A stretch of DNA of 64,000 bases from contig NZ_JHZK01000019.1 of the NCBI RefSeq assembly GCF_000688515.1, positions 1-64,000 of the forward strand, given 5' to 3'. Position 1 is the first letter of the stretch, and every line of letters begins with the position of its first letter. The notes beneath the pieces were generated by a model, which worked only from the letters and a program-made list of their open reading frames with translations, was not told where the DNA came from and searched no databases. Both the position numbers and the translations under genes were made by a program. This document shows positions 1-8,161 of the stretch, one piece after another. Source of the stretch: Afifella pfennigii DSM 17143 (lineage in GTDB: Bacteria; Pseudomonadota; Alphaproteobacteria; Rhizobiales; Afifellaceae).

Positions 1-1
1 C

Positions 2-313
2 CGCGGCCACGATGCGCCAAGGCCGCTCGGCGTCTTCCGCTCCGGGCAGAAGCGGGGCGTGTTCGGGGCCATCAAGAAGGAGCTCAGAAGACGATCCGCC
101 ATCGAGGCCGTTATCGGACACCTCAAGACCGACGGCCACATGGGCCGCAACTTCCTCAAGGGACGCCACGGCGACCACGCCAATGCCGTCCTCACCGCCG
201 CCGGCTACAACTTCCGCCTCATCCTCCGCTGGCTGAGGCTTCTCTTGCGCCTCATCCTGGAGGCCTTTGCAAAAGCCATTGGCCCCAAAACCGCGCTCCA
301 GACGGCTTCTTAA
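2..313 (+). CDS. IS5-type transposase, C-terminal part (cut by window edge)
   Basis: The reading frame is open to the left edge and ends at a TAA at 311-313, leaving about 103 residues. It reads RSGQKRGVFGAIKKELRRRS, then a stretch with IEAVIGHLKTDGHMGRN and a leucine-rich tail, which is the familiar C-terminal end of IS5/IS1182-like DDE transposases. The glutamate in the IEAVIGHLK stretch probably corresponds to the last acidic residue of the catalytic triad. The ATG at 59 is internal, so no true start lies in the window. I could not define the terminal inverted repeat. It may be an intact element continuing to the left or a fragment. Confidence 0.8.
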   Translation, partial: RGHDAPRPLGVFRSGQKRGVFGAIKKELRRRSAIEAVIGHLKTDGHMGRNFLKGRHGDHANAVLTAAGYNFRLILRWLRLLLRLILEAFAKAIGPKTALQTAS

Positions 314-379
314 CAGTCAACTCTGGTGCAGGTCTTCGGCGTGGCCATTCCCGGCCTCGCGCCAGGCTGAGCGTGGTGC

Positions 380-709
380 TCAGTGTGGCGCCTCGCGCAT
401 GAGATACTGGCCGTTCTCGAAGGAGGTGAAGAACTCCGCGATCTGCGGATGGCGCACCGGCTCGCCGCTATCGTCGGGCAAAAGGTTCTGCTCCGAGACA
501 TAGGCGACGTATTCGGTCTCCGCGTTCTCCGCCAGAAGGTGATAGAAGGGCTGGTCCTTGGTCGGCCTGATGTCGCGCGGGATGGCCAGATACCATTCCT
601 CGGTGTTGCTGAACACCGGATCGACGTCGAAGATGACGCCGCGAAAGGGGAAGAAGCGGTGCTTGACTACATCCCCGATCTTGAACTTTGCCGACTTCAT
701 CGCGCTCAT
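380..709 (-). CDS. hspQ: Heat shock protein HspQ / YccV hemimethylated-DNA-binding family
   Basis: A small protein of 106-109 residues containing the family pattern KFKIGDVVKHRFFPFRGVIF near the N-terminus, then EEWYLAIP, KDQPFYHLLAEN, and YVAYVSEQNLLPDDSG near the C-terminus. In enterobacteria HspQ binds hemimethylated DNA and modulates Lon and DnaA turnover. The longer open frame upstream has no family similarity. The start is either the ATG at 709 (MSAMKS) or the ATG at 700, and neither has a strong ribosome site. The gene stands alone, downstream of the acyltransferase on the same strand. Confidence 0.88.
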   Translation of the reverse strand: MSAMKSAKFKIGDVVKHRFFPFRGVIFDVDPVFSNTEEWYLAIPRDIRPTKDQPFYHLLAENAETEYVAYVSEQNLLPDDSGEPVRHPQIAEFFTSFENGQYLMREAPH

Positions 710-752
710 GCTTTGGCCCATGGCGGGAAAATTCGTGCAGCTTGGAGAAATG

Positions 753-1679
753 TCAAGCTGTGTCCCCGCCACGCCTCGCCGCAGCCTCGTAGCCCTTCCA
801 GCGGTCGTGCACCCACATCCATTCGCCCGGCCTTTCGCGAATCCAGGCCTCGAAGGTCGCTTGGATGGTCTGGGTGAGGGCGGCCACATCCGCACTCGGA
901 TCCTCGCTCACCGGATAGCTGAGCTCAATCGCTTCCACGACGAAGCGCGCACCGCGCTCGCGGATGACCCGGCCGGCGACGATTGGCACGCGCAGGCGCC
1001 GCGCCACCATGGCGGGAAACGGGTTGGCGGTCGTCGGGGCGCCGAAGAAGCTGACGGGAATGCCCTTGCCTTCGCGGTGATCGGCGAGAAAGGCGACGGC
1101 CTTGCGGCCCCGCACATGCTCCATCACCTTGCGCGGCGCCGAATGCGATTTCGCCAACAGCCCGCCGGGGAAGACCTTGCGCCGCTTGCCGGTGATGTAG
1201 GCATCCGAATAGGGGTTCTTCAGTGCCTGGTAGAGGCCGACCGCCTCCGCTTGCGGAGGGATGGCGAAGGCGGCGATCTCCCAGTTCGCCGAATGCATCG
1301 CGACCACCACCGTGCCGTGCTCGCGGGACCTTACCCGCCGCTCCAGCTCTGGATCGACATGCAGACGCACACGCCCGCTCTCAACCAGCCGGTCGATGGA
1401 GAAGCTCTCCGCGAAGGTGCGTCCGAGATTGTCCCATTGCTGGCGCGCGATCGCCTCGCGCTCGCCAAGGCTCATCTTCGGAAAGGCGATGGCGAGGTTG
1501 CGCAGCACCCGCTCGTGCCGCCGGGTCTTCGGCGCCGCCACCCGCCACAGACGGCCCATCATCCGTGAGGCGAAGTCAAGCGGCAAGGCGCGCAATATCG
1601 TCGCCACCGTCACGAGCACGGCATGCTCGAGCCGATAGCGCAGCTTGCGCGTCAACGGGAGGGTGCGGCGGGGCGTCAT
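753..1679 (-). CDS. LpxL/HtrB-type lysophospholipid (lipid A) acyltransferase
   Basis: This 308-residue protein matches the LpxL/HtrB/MsbB acyltransferase family, inner-membrane enzymes that add a secondary acyl chain to lipid A or, in some alphaproteobacteria, acylate lysolipids. A hydrophobic N-terminal segment (VLVTVATILRALPL) is followed by the catalytic HX4E motif in VVAMHSANWEIAA, then FLADHREGKGIPVSFFGAP and a C-terminal PGEWMWVHDRWK, the usual terminal signature. I chose the ATG at 1679 because the longer frame would begin at a TTG. Which acceptor it uses cannot be told from sequence. Confidence 0.88.
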   Translation of the reverse strand: MTPRRTLPLTRKLRYRLEHAVLVTVATILRALPLDFASRMMGRLWRVAAPKTRRHERVLRNLAIAFPKMSLGEREAIARQQWDNLGRTFAESFSIDRLVESGRVRLHVDPELERRVRSREHGTVVVAMHSANWEIAAFAIPPQAEAVGLYQALKNPYSDAYITGKRRKVFPGGLLAKSHSAPRKVMEHVRGRKAVAFLADHREGKGIPVSFFGAPTTANPFPAMVARRLRVPIVAGRVIRERGARFVVEAIELSYPVSEDPSADVAALTQTIQATFEAWIRERPGEWMWVHDRWKGYEAAARRGGDTA

Positions 1680-1839
1680 CGCTAGGACCGGGCCAGAAGC
1701 CTGCGATTGACGCGACGGGGGCAAACCGTCTAGCCCCGCAGGGTCGGCGTGGGCTTAGCGAAGCTCGTGAAAGGATGCAACCGGGCGTCCCTGCGTGCGC
1801 CTGGCCGATAAGGAAAAAGAAGGAGAGCGGCCTCGCGCC

Positions 1840-2805
1840 ATGAGCGACGTGATCGGCCTTGCGTTGCCCTTTTTCGGGCTGATTTTTCTCGGCTACGTGG
1901 CGGGCCGGATCTGGCGAGAGGAAGAGAAGGCGCTCGCCTGGCTCAACATCTTCGTCATCTATTTCGCCCTGCCGGCGCTGTTCTTCCAGCTCATCTCCAA
2001 GACGCCGATCGAAGAGCTCGCCAATTTCAGCTTCATCTTCGCCACCACCTTCGCCACCTATACCGCCTTTGCTTTTGCCTTCGTCTACGCTGTCCTGACG
2101 GGCGGGGGGCGCATTCCCGAAGCGACCGTGCAGGGCCTCGTCGGCGGCTACGGCAATGTCGGCTATATGGGCCCGCCGCTCGCCCTCGTCGCGCTCGGGC
2201 CGAAGGCGGCGGTGCCGGCGGCGCTGATCTTCTGCTTCGACGTGACGCTGGTCTTCACCCTGGCGCCCTTGATGATGGCGCTCGCCGGGGCGAGCCATCA
2301 GCCGTTGCGGCGCACGCTCCTTGCCATTCCGCGCAAGGTGCTCCTGCATCCCTTCATCCTGGCGACGATAGCCGGCGTCATCGGCGCGGCGCTGGAAGTG
2401 CGCCCGCCCGAAGCGGTCGACCGGCTGCTGACGCTGCTTCAGAACGCCGCCGCGCCCTGCGCGCTCTTTGCCCTCGGCGTCACCGTGGCGCTGCGCCCGC
2501 TGGAGCGGGTGCCCGGCGAATTGCCGGTGCTGATCGCCATCAAGCTCATCTTGCACCCGATCCTGGCCTATCTGCTTCTCACCTGGATCGGCGGGCTCGA
2601 TCCCGTTTGGATCTATACCGGCGTGTTGATGGCCTCCTTGCCGCCGGCGGCGACGATCTACGTCATCGCCACGCAATACCGCATCTACGTGCTGCGCGGC
2701 TCCTCGGCGATCCTTCTGGGCACGGCCGCCTCGGTGGTGACGGTGAGCCTGGTTCTCTATCTCGTCAGCACCGGCGCCCTGCCGGCCGATCCGTTCGGGC
2801 GTTAG
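1840..2805 (+). CDS. AEC-family (auxin efflux carrier) transporter
   Basis: A 321-residue integral membrane protein with about ten hydrophobic segments. It has the AEC features: an N-terminal half containing LNIFVIYFALPALFFQLI and the glycine-rich VGGYGNVGYMGPPLAL, and a C-terminal repeat ending ASVVTVSLVLYLVS. Bacterial AEC proteins export or import organic acids such as malate, or other anionic metabolites; the substrate is unknown here. The ATG at 1840 follows an AAGGAAAAAGAAGGAG stretch, a strong ribosome site. Its stop overlaps by 4 bp the stop of the convergent UbiH-like gene. Confidence 0.88.
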   Translation: MSDVIGLALPFFGLIFLGYVAGRIWREEEKALAWLNIFVIYFALPALFFQLISKTPIEELANFSFIFATTFATYTAFAFAFVYAVLTGGGRIPEATVQGLVGGYGNVGYMGPPLALVALGPKAAVPAALIFCFDVTLVFTLAPLMMALAGASHQPLRRTLLAIPRKVLLHPFILATIAGVIGAALEVRPPEAVDRLLTLLQNAAAPCALFALGVTVALRPLERVPGELPVLIAIKLILHPILAYLLLTWIGGLDPVWIYTGVLMASLPPAATIYVIATQYRIYVLRGSSAILLGTAASVVTVSLVLYLVSTGALPADPFGR

Positions 2806-3989
2806 ATCTCGCGAAACGTCTTCGCCAGGCCTTGATGCATGAGGAAGCGCCGGAAGGGGGCGAAGCCGCCGGCGGCCGAAAGGGCGATCGCCCGCAATGC
2901 CTGCACCGGCAGCATGCCGGTCAAAAGCGAGCGATTGAGAAGGTCGACGGCAAGGGTCCGGCTTCTGATATCGGCCTGGCGCAGGCGGTGGAACTCCTCC
3001 GCCACATCCGGCCCGAGCGCGCCGCGCCGGCTTGCCAGGAGGTCCTTAAGCGCCTCCACGTCCCTGAGGCCGAGATTGAGACCCTGCGCGCCGATGGGCG
3101 GGAAGACATGCGCCGCCTCGCCGATCAGCACCGCCCGCGCCGCCGCGAAGCGGTCGGCAAGGCCGACGGAGAGCGGATAGCTGACGCGCGGCGCGGTCAG
3201 CCGCATCGGCCCCAAGAGCGAATGCGCCGCCTCTTCGGCGGCCTCGGCGAACTCCTCTTCCGGGACCTGGCAAAGCCGCGTTGCCTCCACCGGCCGTTCC
3301 ACCCAGACGAGGCTGACATGGCTGCCGGGCATCGGCACCAGCGTGAAGGGGCCGTGCGCCTTGTGGAATTCCGTGGAAATGAAGCGGTGCTCGAAGTCGG
3401 TGGAGAGCGTCGTCACCAGCGCCGACTGCGCCATGCGCGTGCGCCGCATGCCGATGCCGGCGCGCTCGCGAACCAGGGAGCGGCTGCCATCGGCACCGAC
3501 GACGAGCTCCGCGGCGATACGCGCGCCGCTTCGCGTCGTCAGCCGTGCCTCGTCCTCGCCGAAGGCAAGCTCGGCCGCCGGCTCCTCCAAATGGGTGATC
3601 TTCGGCTCCTTCTGCGCAAGGCCCGACAGCGATTCCACCAGCCGGCGGTTGACGATGTTGTAGCCGAAGGCGTCGAGGCCGATCTCCGAGGCGTAGAAGG
3701 TGACCTCCGGCGCGCGCAGAAGCCGGCCAGTATCGTCGATGAGGCGCATCGCCTCCAGCCGGGCCGCGGCTGGCCGCAACTCTGCCATGGCGCCGAGCCA
3801 ATCCAAGAGCTCCACGGCGCCGGCGAACAGCGCCGCCGTGCGTCCCAGCGGAAAATCCGCGGGCGGGGCGAGGATGGCCGTTTCCCGGCCTGCCGCCGCA
3901 CAGATGAGCGCCGCCGCCCAGCCCGTCGCGCCGCCGCCGACGACGCAGACCTCGAACCGCTCGCTCTTGGACGCGCTCGCTCCGCCCAT
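2802..3989 (-). CDS. UbiH/UbiF/COQ6-family FAD-dependent monooxygenase
   Basis: This 395-residue protein belongs to the ubiquinone-hydroxylase branch of class A flavin monooxygenases. The FAD dinucleotide motif is GGGATG at residues 18-23, a middle AELVVGADGSRS holds the DG motif, and the C-terminal part has VLIGEAAHVFPPIGAQGLNL, where GEAAH replaces the commoner GDAAH. These enzymes hydroxylate the ubiquinone ring. The start is the ATG at 3989; the longer frame upstream is unrelated sequence. Its stop shares 4 bp with the convergent AEC gene stop. The exact ring position hydroxylated is not predictable. Confidence 0.86.
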   Translation of the reverse strand: MGGASASKSERFEVCVVGGGATGWAAALICAAAGRETAILAPPADFPLGRTAALFAGAVELLDWLGAMAELRPAAARLEAMRLIDDTGRLLRAPEVTFYASEIGLDAFGYNIVNRRLVESLSGLAQKEPKITHLEEPAAELAFGEDEARLTTRSGARIAAELVVGADGSRSLVRERAGIGMRRTRMAQSALVTTLSTDFEHRFISTEFHKAHGPFTLVPMPGSHVSLVWVERPVEATRLCQVPEEEFAEAAEEAAHSLLGPMRLTAPRVSYPLSVGLADRFAAARAVLIGEAAHVFPPIGAQGLNLGLRDVEALKDLLASRRGALGPDVAEEFHRLRQADIRSRTLAVDLLNRSLLTGMLPVQALRAIALSAAGGFAPFRRFLMHQGLAKTFREI

Positions 3990-4144
3990 GCGCCTCGCTC
4001 TCCCCTTCGCAACCCTTCGCCAAACATTTATCGCCGCGCGCGGCAACCTTCCACCGCCCAGGCGCCTTTCTTTGGCGCGCAAGGCGGATATTTCCTGTCC
4101 GGGAGGCTCTGCTCGTGCAAAGAGCTTGCATAGGCCCGGGCAAA

Positions 4145-4159
4145 CGAGGCAATGCCTCG
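4145..4159. repeat. Perfect 7+1+7 palindrome in the UbiH/pcs divergent region
   Basis: CGAGGCA-A-TGCCTCG is a perfect dyad lying 65 bp ahead of the pcs start, between two divergent genes. It could be an operator or a small hairpin in the pcs leader. Nothing else links it to a known regulator. Confidence 0.4.
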
Positions 4160-4224
4160 CCGGCAGGCCCGCTGTGCGGCAGGATGGCCCGCGGGGGCGA
4201 TGCGAGGATAAGGAACCGCCAGTC

Positions 4225-4971
4225 TTGAACGGAACAAGGCCCGTGGAGGCCCGCCAGCACCGGGACGATACGCGCAGCCGCGCCTCGTTATTCCTCATCC
4301 ATCTTTTGACCGCCAGCGGCGCGGCCCTGGCGCTCTTGGCCACGCTGGCGGCGAGCCAGGGCGCCTGGCGCGCCGCCTTCACCTGGCTCGGGATCGCCCT
4401 CATCGTCGACGCGCTCGACGGTCCCATCGCGCGCAAATACGATGTCGGCGCCCGTCTGCCGCGCTGGGACGGCAGCGCCCTCGATTTCGTCATCGACTAC
4501 ACGACCTATGTCTTCGTGCCGGCCATCATCCTTGCCAGCGGCTGCGGCCTCGGGACCTTCACCGGCATCCTGGCGGCCGGCGCCGTGGTGGTGACGGGCG
4601 CGCTCTATTTCGCCGATACGCGCATGAAGGAGCCGGACAATTCCTTCCGCGGCTTTCCCGCCGCCTGGAACCTTGCCGTCTTCGTCATCTTCGCCGTCCA
4701 GCCGCCGCCGGCCATCACGCTCGCCGCGACGGCGCTTCTGGCCGTCGTCACCTTCCTGCCGATCAACTTCGTGCATCCGGTGCGGGTGACGAGATGGCGG
4801 ACGCTGACGCTCTGCGTCATGGTGCTGTGGCTGCTGGCGGCGGCCTATCTCGTGGCCACGGCCTTCGCCGATAACGGCGTTGCCGAGCTCCTGCTTCTTC
4901 TCACCAGCTTCTACCTTCTCGGCGTCGCCGCGCTGCAGCAGCTGCTGGCGCGGCTTTCCCCTTCGCGATGA
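4225..4971 (+). CDS. pcs: Phosphatidylcholine synthase (CDP-diacylglycerol--choline O-phosphatidyltransferase)
   Basis: A 248-residue membrane enzyme that makes phosphatidylcholine in one step from choline and CDP-diacylglycerol, a route typical of alphaproteobacteria. The CDP-alcohol phosphotransferase motif is D65-G66-x2-A69-R70, then G83-x3-D87-x3-D91, with the longer spacing (twelve residues between R and G) that characterises Pcs, and GFPAAWNLAVFVIF follows as in known Pcs. Six to eight hydrophobic segments are visible. No ATG lies near the conserved region. I chose TTG at 4225 because AGGATAAGGA lies about 11 nt upstream; GTG at 4243 is an alternative. TerC follows after 15 bp. Confidence 0.88.
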   Translation: MNGTRPVEARQHRDDTRSRASLFLIHLLTASGAALALLATLAASQGAWRAAFTWLGIALIVDALDGPIARKYDVGARLPRWDGSALDFVIDYTTYVFVPAIILASGCGLGTFTGILAAGAVVVTGALYFADTRMKEPDNSFRGFPAAWNLAVFVIFAVQPPPAITLAATALLAVVTFLPINFVHPVRVTRWRTLTLCVMVLWLLAAAYLVATAFADNGVAELLLLLTSFYLLGVAALQQLLARLSPSR

Positions 4972-4986
4972 TGGAGAGACAGCCAC

Positions 4987-5718
4987 GTGCTTGAGCTTCT
5001 GACGGACCCTCAAGTCTGGGCGAGCTTCGTGACCTTGTGCGTCATGGAGATCGTTCTGGGCATCGACAACATCGTCTTCATCTCCGTGGTGGTCAGCCGC
5101 CTGCCGGAGAAGGCGGCGACGCGCGCCCGCCAGATCGGCCTCGCCCTGGCGCTGCTGTTCCGCCTGCTCCTGCTTCTGGTTCTGTCCTGGATCATCGGGC
5201 TGACGGCGCCGCTCCTCACCGCCTTCGGCCAGGAGATATCCTGGCGGGACATCATCCTTCTGGCCGGCGGGCTCTTCCTGCTCGTCAAGGCGACGAAGGA
5301 GATCCACAACGAGATCGAGCACGAGGAGGCCGGGCTGACGCGCAAGGCGACGGCGAGCTTCGCCGGCGTCATCGCCCAGGTGGTCGTCATCGACATGGTG
5401 TTCTCCGTCGATTCCATCATCACCGCCATCGGCATGGCCGAGCACGTGGAGGTGATGGTGGCGGCCGTCGTCGTCGCCATGATCGTCATGTATCTCGCCT
5501 CCGGGCCGATCGCGGAATTCATCAAGCACAACCCGACGACCAAGATGCTGGCGCTCGCCTTCCTGCTTCTCATCGGCGTGGCGCTGATCGCCGACGGCCT
5601 GGGCTTCCATATCCCGCGCGGCTACATCTACTTCTCCATGGCCTTCGCGGCGATCGTGGAGATCTTCAACGTTCTGGCGCGGCGGCGTCGGCGACGAGCA
5701 GCGGGAGAAGCGGCATGA
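4987..5718 (+). CDS. TerC family integral membrane protein
   Basis: A 243-residue membrane protein with seven or so hydrophobic segments and the two paired acidic signatures of TerC proteins, EIVLGIDNIVFISV near residue 25 and VVIDMVFSVDSIITAIGM near residue 140. The family is linked to tellurite resistance and, in YkoY/Alx relatives, manganese export at the membrane; the aspartates probably bind metal. The GTG start at 4987 has GGAGAG 10 nt upstream. The stop overlaps the next gene in an ATGA arrangement, so the two are translationally coupled. Confidence 0.9.
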   Translation: MLELLTDPQVWASFVTLCVMEIVLGIDNIVFISVVVSRLPEKAATRARQIGLALALLFRLLLLLVLSWIIGLTAPLLTAFGQEISWRDIILLAGGLFLLVKATKEIHNEIEHEEAGLTRKATASFAGVIAQVVVIDMVFSVDSIITAIGMAEHVEVMVAAVVVAMIVMYLASGPIAEFIKHNPTTKMLALAFLLLIGVALIADGLGFHIPRGYIYFSMAFAAIVEIFNVLARRRRRRAAGEAA

Positions 5719-6692
5719 CCATCGCGGTGCGGGTGCGCGAGACCGGCGGGCCGGAGGTGCTGAAAGTCGAGGAAATGGAGGTCGGCGAGCCGGGCGAGGG
5801 CGAGGTGAGGCTCCGCCAGGAGGCGATCGGCCTCAACTACATCGACACCTACTTCCGCTCCGGCCTTTATCCCGCTCCGGCCGGCCTGCCCTTCGTTCCG
5901 GGCAACGAGGGTGCGGGCACCGTCGTTGCCGTCGGGCCGGGCGTTGCCGGCTTTCAGCCCGGAGATCGCGTCGCCTATGTCGGGCCGCTCGGCGCCTATG
6001 CCGGCGAGCGGCTGATCGCGGCGGCGAGCCTCGTCAAGCTGCCGGCCGGGATCGACTTCAAACAGGCCGCGGCGATGATGCTGAAGGGGCTGACCGCGCA
6101 ATATCTTCTGCGCCAGACCTTCAAGGTGGAGAATGGCCAGACCGTCCTCTTCCACGCCGCCGCCGGCGGGGTCGGGCTTATCGCCTGCCAATGGGCCAAA
6201 TATCTCGGCGCCACCGTCATCGGCACGGTCGGCTCGCAAGAAAAGGCCGCGCTTGCCCGCGCCCATGGCTGCGACCACGCCATCGACTACCGCCAGGAGG
6301 ATTTCGTCGCGCGGGTGAGGGAGCTGACCGACGGCAGGCTTTGCGATGTCGTCTACGATTCGGTCGGCAAGGACACCTATCCGGGCTCGCTGGACTGCCT
6401 GAAGCCGCGCGGCATGTGGGTTTCCTTCGGCCAGTCCTCCGGCCCGATCACCGATTTCAACCTGGCGCCTCTGGCCCAGAAGGGCTCGCTCTATGCCTGC
6501 CGGCCGACGATCTTCACCTATATCTCCGATCCTGGGAACCTGCAGGCGATGGCCGACGATCTCTTCCATGTCGTCGGTTCGGGCGCGGTGAAGATCGAGA
6601 TCAACCAGGAATTTCCCCTAAAGGACGCCGCCGAGGCGCACCGCGCGCTGCAGGGACGCCGCACCACCGGCGCTTCCGTCCTCATTCCCTGA
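5715..6692 (+). CDS. qor: NADPH:quinone oxidoreductase (zinc-independent MDR family)
   Basis: A 325-residue medium-chain reductase of the quinone oxidoreductase type. It has the GroES-like N-terminus (EAIGLNYIDTYFRSGLYP), the FVPGNEGAGTVVAVG segment, and the nucleotide-binding AAAGGVGLIACQWAK around residue 150. The structural zinc cysteines of alcohol dehydrogenases are absent, as expected for Qor. It reduces quinones with NADPH in the cytosol. The ATG at 5715 overlaps the TerC stop, so it sits at the end of the pcs-terC-qor run. Confidence 0.9.
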   Translation: MTIAVRVRETGGPEVLKVEEMEVGEPGEGEVRLRQEAIGLNYIDTYFRSGLYPAPAGLPFVPGNEGAGTVVAVGPGVAGFQPGDRVAYVGPLGAYAGERLIAAASLVKLPAGIDFKQAAAMMLKGLTAQYLLRQTFKVENGQTVLFHAAAGGVGLIACQWAKYLGATVIGTVGSQEKAALARAHGCDHAIDYRQEDFVARVRELTDGRLCDVVYDSVGKDTYPGSLDCLKPRGMWVSFGQSSGPITDFNLAPLAQKGSLYACRPTIFTYISDPGNLQAMADDLFHVVGSGAVKIEINQEFPLKDAAEAHRALQGRRTTGASVLIP

Positions 6693-6710
6693 CATCGCGC
6701 CGCGGCGGCC

Positions 6711-6739
6711 AAGAAAAAAGCCGGGCCTTGCGGCCCGGC
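6711..6739 (-). terminator. Rho-independent terminator for the small minus-strand gene
   Basis: GCCGGGCC-TTGC-GGCCCGGC at 6720-6739 forms a perfect 8-bp stem. On the minus strand it is followed by a T-run (complement of AAGAAAAAA at 6711-6719). It terminates the gene at 6767-7027 and may also catch readthrough from qor. Confidence 0.85.
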
Positions 6740-6766
6740 AGTCTGGCCGGAGGAAACTTCGAAAGA

Positions 6767-7027
6767 TCAGCAGGCGGCCTTGGCGAGCACGGTGCGGCGT
6801 GCCTCGCCCGCGTGCCGCGGCTCGGCGTTGACGCAGGCGCTGAGCGCCACGAGCTCCACGCGCTGGTCGACCGGGGCAAGACGCTCCGCCGTCTTGGTGA
6901 CCGGCGCGCCGAAGCCGTAGCCGGCGGAGGCGGGCTTGGGCAGGATCATGGAGGCGGCGATGAGCGCCGTCGCCATGAGAAGGGTAGCGACGATGATGGC
7001 GGTGGTGGTGAAGGTGCGGCTTTCCAT
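6767..7027 (-). CDS. Hypothetical small exported or membrane-anchored protein
   Basis: An 86-residue protein with a hydrophobic N-terminal segment of about 25 residues (IIVATLLMATALIAASMIL) ending in PASAG, which could be a signal peptide or single anchor. The remainder is polar with two cysteines, one of them the final residue. No family is recognised. Support for its being real comes from GGAG 9 nt ahead of the ATG at 7027 and a clear terminator just downstream. Confidence 0.6.
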   Translation of the reverse strand: MESRTFTTTAIIVATLLMATALIAASMILPKPASAGYGFGAPVTKTAERLAPVDQRVELVALSACVNAEPRHAGEARRTVLAKAAC

Positions 7028-7153
7028 CGTTACGGCTCCTCGCTCCGTCTCTTCGGCTCCGACATCGCGTCGGCGTTGAGGTTAGACTAGGCGAGGGGGG
7101 GAAGGCCGGATGTGCGCTCCGTCACAGGACGTTTCGTGCGCCGAACGGAGGCC

Positions 7154-8161
7154 TCAGCCGCCTTCTTGCGGCACGGCGACGACGGCGAGGCAATCTCCGG
7201 GCGCCGTGAGGCCGGGAAAATGCCGGGCGGCGAGGATGCCGCTCAGCCCGGCGCGGTATTCGCGCGGCCGTTCGCCCAGATGGCCATGCGGATGGACACA
7301 CAGGAGAAGATCGCCCTTCTTCACCCGCGCGCCGAGATCGACGGCCGGCTCCACGAAGCCCTCGCTGTCGCCGAAGGAGAAGCATTCCGGCCCGGGCATG
7401 TCGAGCAGGACGGAAGGCCCCCGCTCGATCTCGCCGCAGAGGATGCCGGCGTGCTTCATCACGTTGCGGGCGCCGCGCTTGGCGATCTTGACGGTGCGCG
7501 CGCTCGCCGTGCCGCCGCCGCCGAGCTCGGTGGTCACGAAGACCTTGCCCAGCGCCTCTGCCGAGCTGTCGAGCATGCCGGCGGCGTCGATCTCCAGCAT
7601 GGTCATGGAATAGGGGGCGGAGAAGGCGTCGCGCGCCTCGCGGCAGCGCGCCTCGTGCTCCTTGTCGTCGAGGACATGACACGCGGCGAAGGGCAGGAAA
7701 TCGAGCGTCCTGCCGCCGGAATGGAAGTCGAGCACGATATCGGCCATCGGCAGGAGCACGCGTTCCACGTAATCGGCGATCTTCTCCGTGATGGCGCCGT
7801 CCGGCCGGCCGGGGAAGAGGCGGTTGAGGTTGCCGCCGTCGATGGGCGACAGGCGTGTGCCGGCACGGAAGGCCGGATAGTTCATGAAGGGCAGGATGAC
7901 GACGCGCCCGCTCACCTCATCGGGCGACAGCTTGCGGGCGAGCTCGGCGAGCGCGATCGGCCCCTCGTATTCGTCGCCATGGCTGCCGCCGGTCAAAAGC
8001 GCCGTCGGCCCGCGCCCGTTGCCGATGACCGCGATGGGGATCATCAGATTGCCCCAGGCCGATTCGTTGCGGCTGAAAGGCAGGCGCAGATGCCCGCGCT
8101 GGATGCCGTCGGCGTCAAAATCGACGCTCGCGACGATGGAGCTGGCGCGATGCGCGCTCAT
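7154..8161 (-). CDS. doeB: N-alpha-acetyl-L-2,4-diaminobutyrate deacetylase (DoeB/EutE)
   Basis: A 335-residue zinc-dependent deacylase of the succinylglutamate desuccinylase/aspartoacylase fold. The metal motif HGDEYEG occurs near residue 61 and the third ligand sits in VLDFHSGG near 145. DoeB removes the acetyl group from N-alpha-acetyl-diaminobutyrate, the product of the ectoine hydrolase DoeA, giving 2,4-diaminobutyrate. It is the last gene of the minus-strand ehuBCDA-gntR-doeB run, and its ATG overlaps the gntR stop (ATGA). The ectoine locus around it makes DoeB the best reading among family members. Confidence 0.88.
   Translation of the reverse strand: MSAHRASSIVASVDFDADGIQRGHLRLPFSRNESAWGNLMIPIAVIGNGRGPTALLTGGSHGDEYEGPIALAELARKLSPDEVSGRVVILPFMNYPAFRAGTRLSPIDGGNLNRLFPGRPDGAITEKIADYVERVLLPMADIVLDFHSGGRTLDFLPFAACHVLDDKEHEARCREARDAFSAPYSMTMLEIDAAGMLDSSAEALGKVFVTTELGGGGTASARTVKIAKRGARNVMKHAGILCGEIERGPSVLLDMPGPECFSFGDSEGFVEPAVDLGARVKKGDLLLCVHPHGHLGERPREYRAGLSGILAARHFPGLTAPGDCLAVVAVPQEGG

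Noticed and set aside
1576-2676. Long minus-strand open frame (366 codons) opposite the AEC gene
   Set aside because: It is antisense to a well-supported membrane protein, rich in Arg/Glu/Gln/Gly with no family feature, which is the usual shadow in GC-rich DNA.
4288-5610. Long minus-strand open frame opposite pcs and TerC
   Set aside because: The product is very rich in His/Asp/Arg/Glu, the mirror of hydrophobic codons on the real strand. There is no ribosome site or family match.
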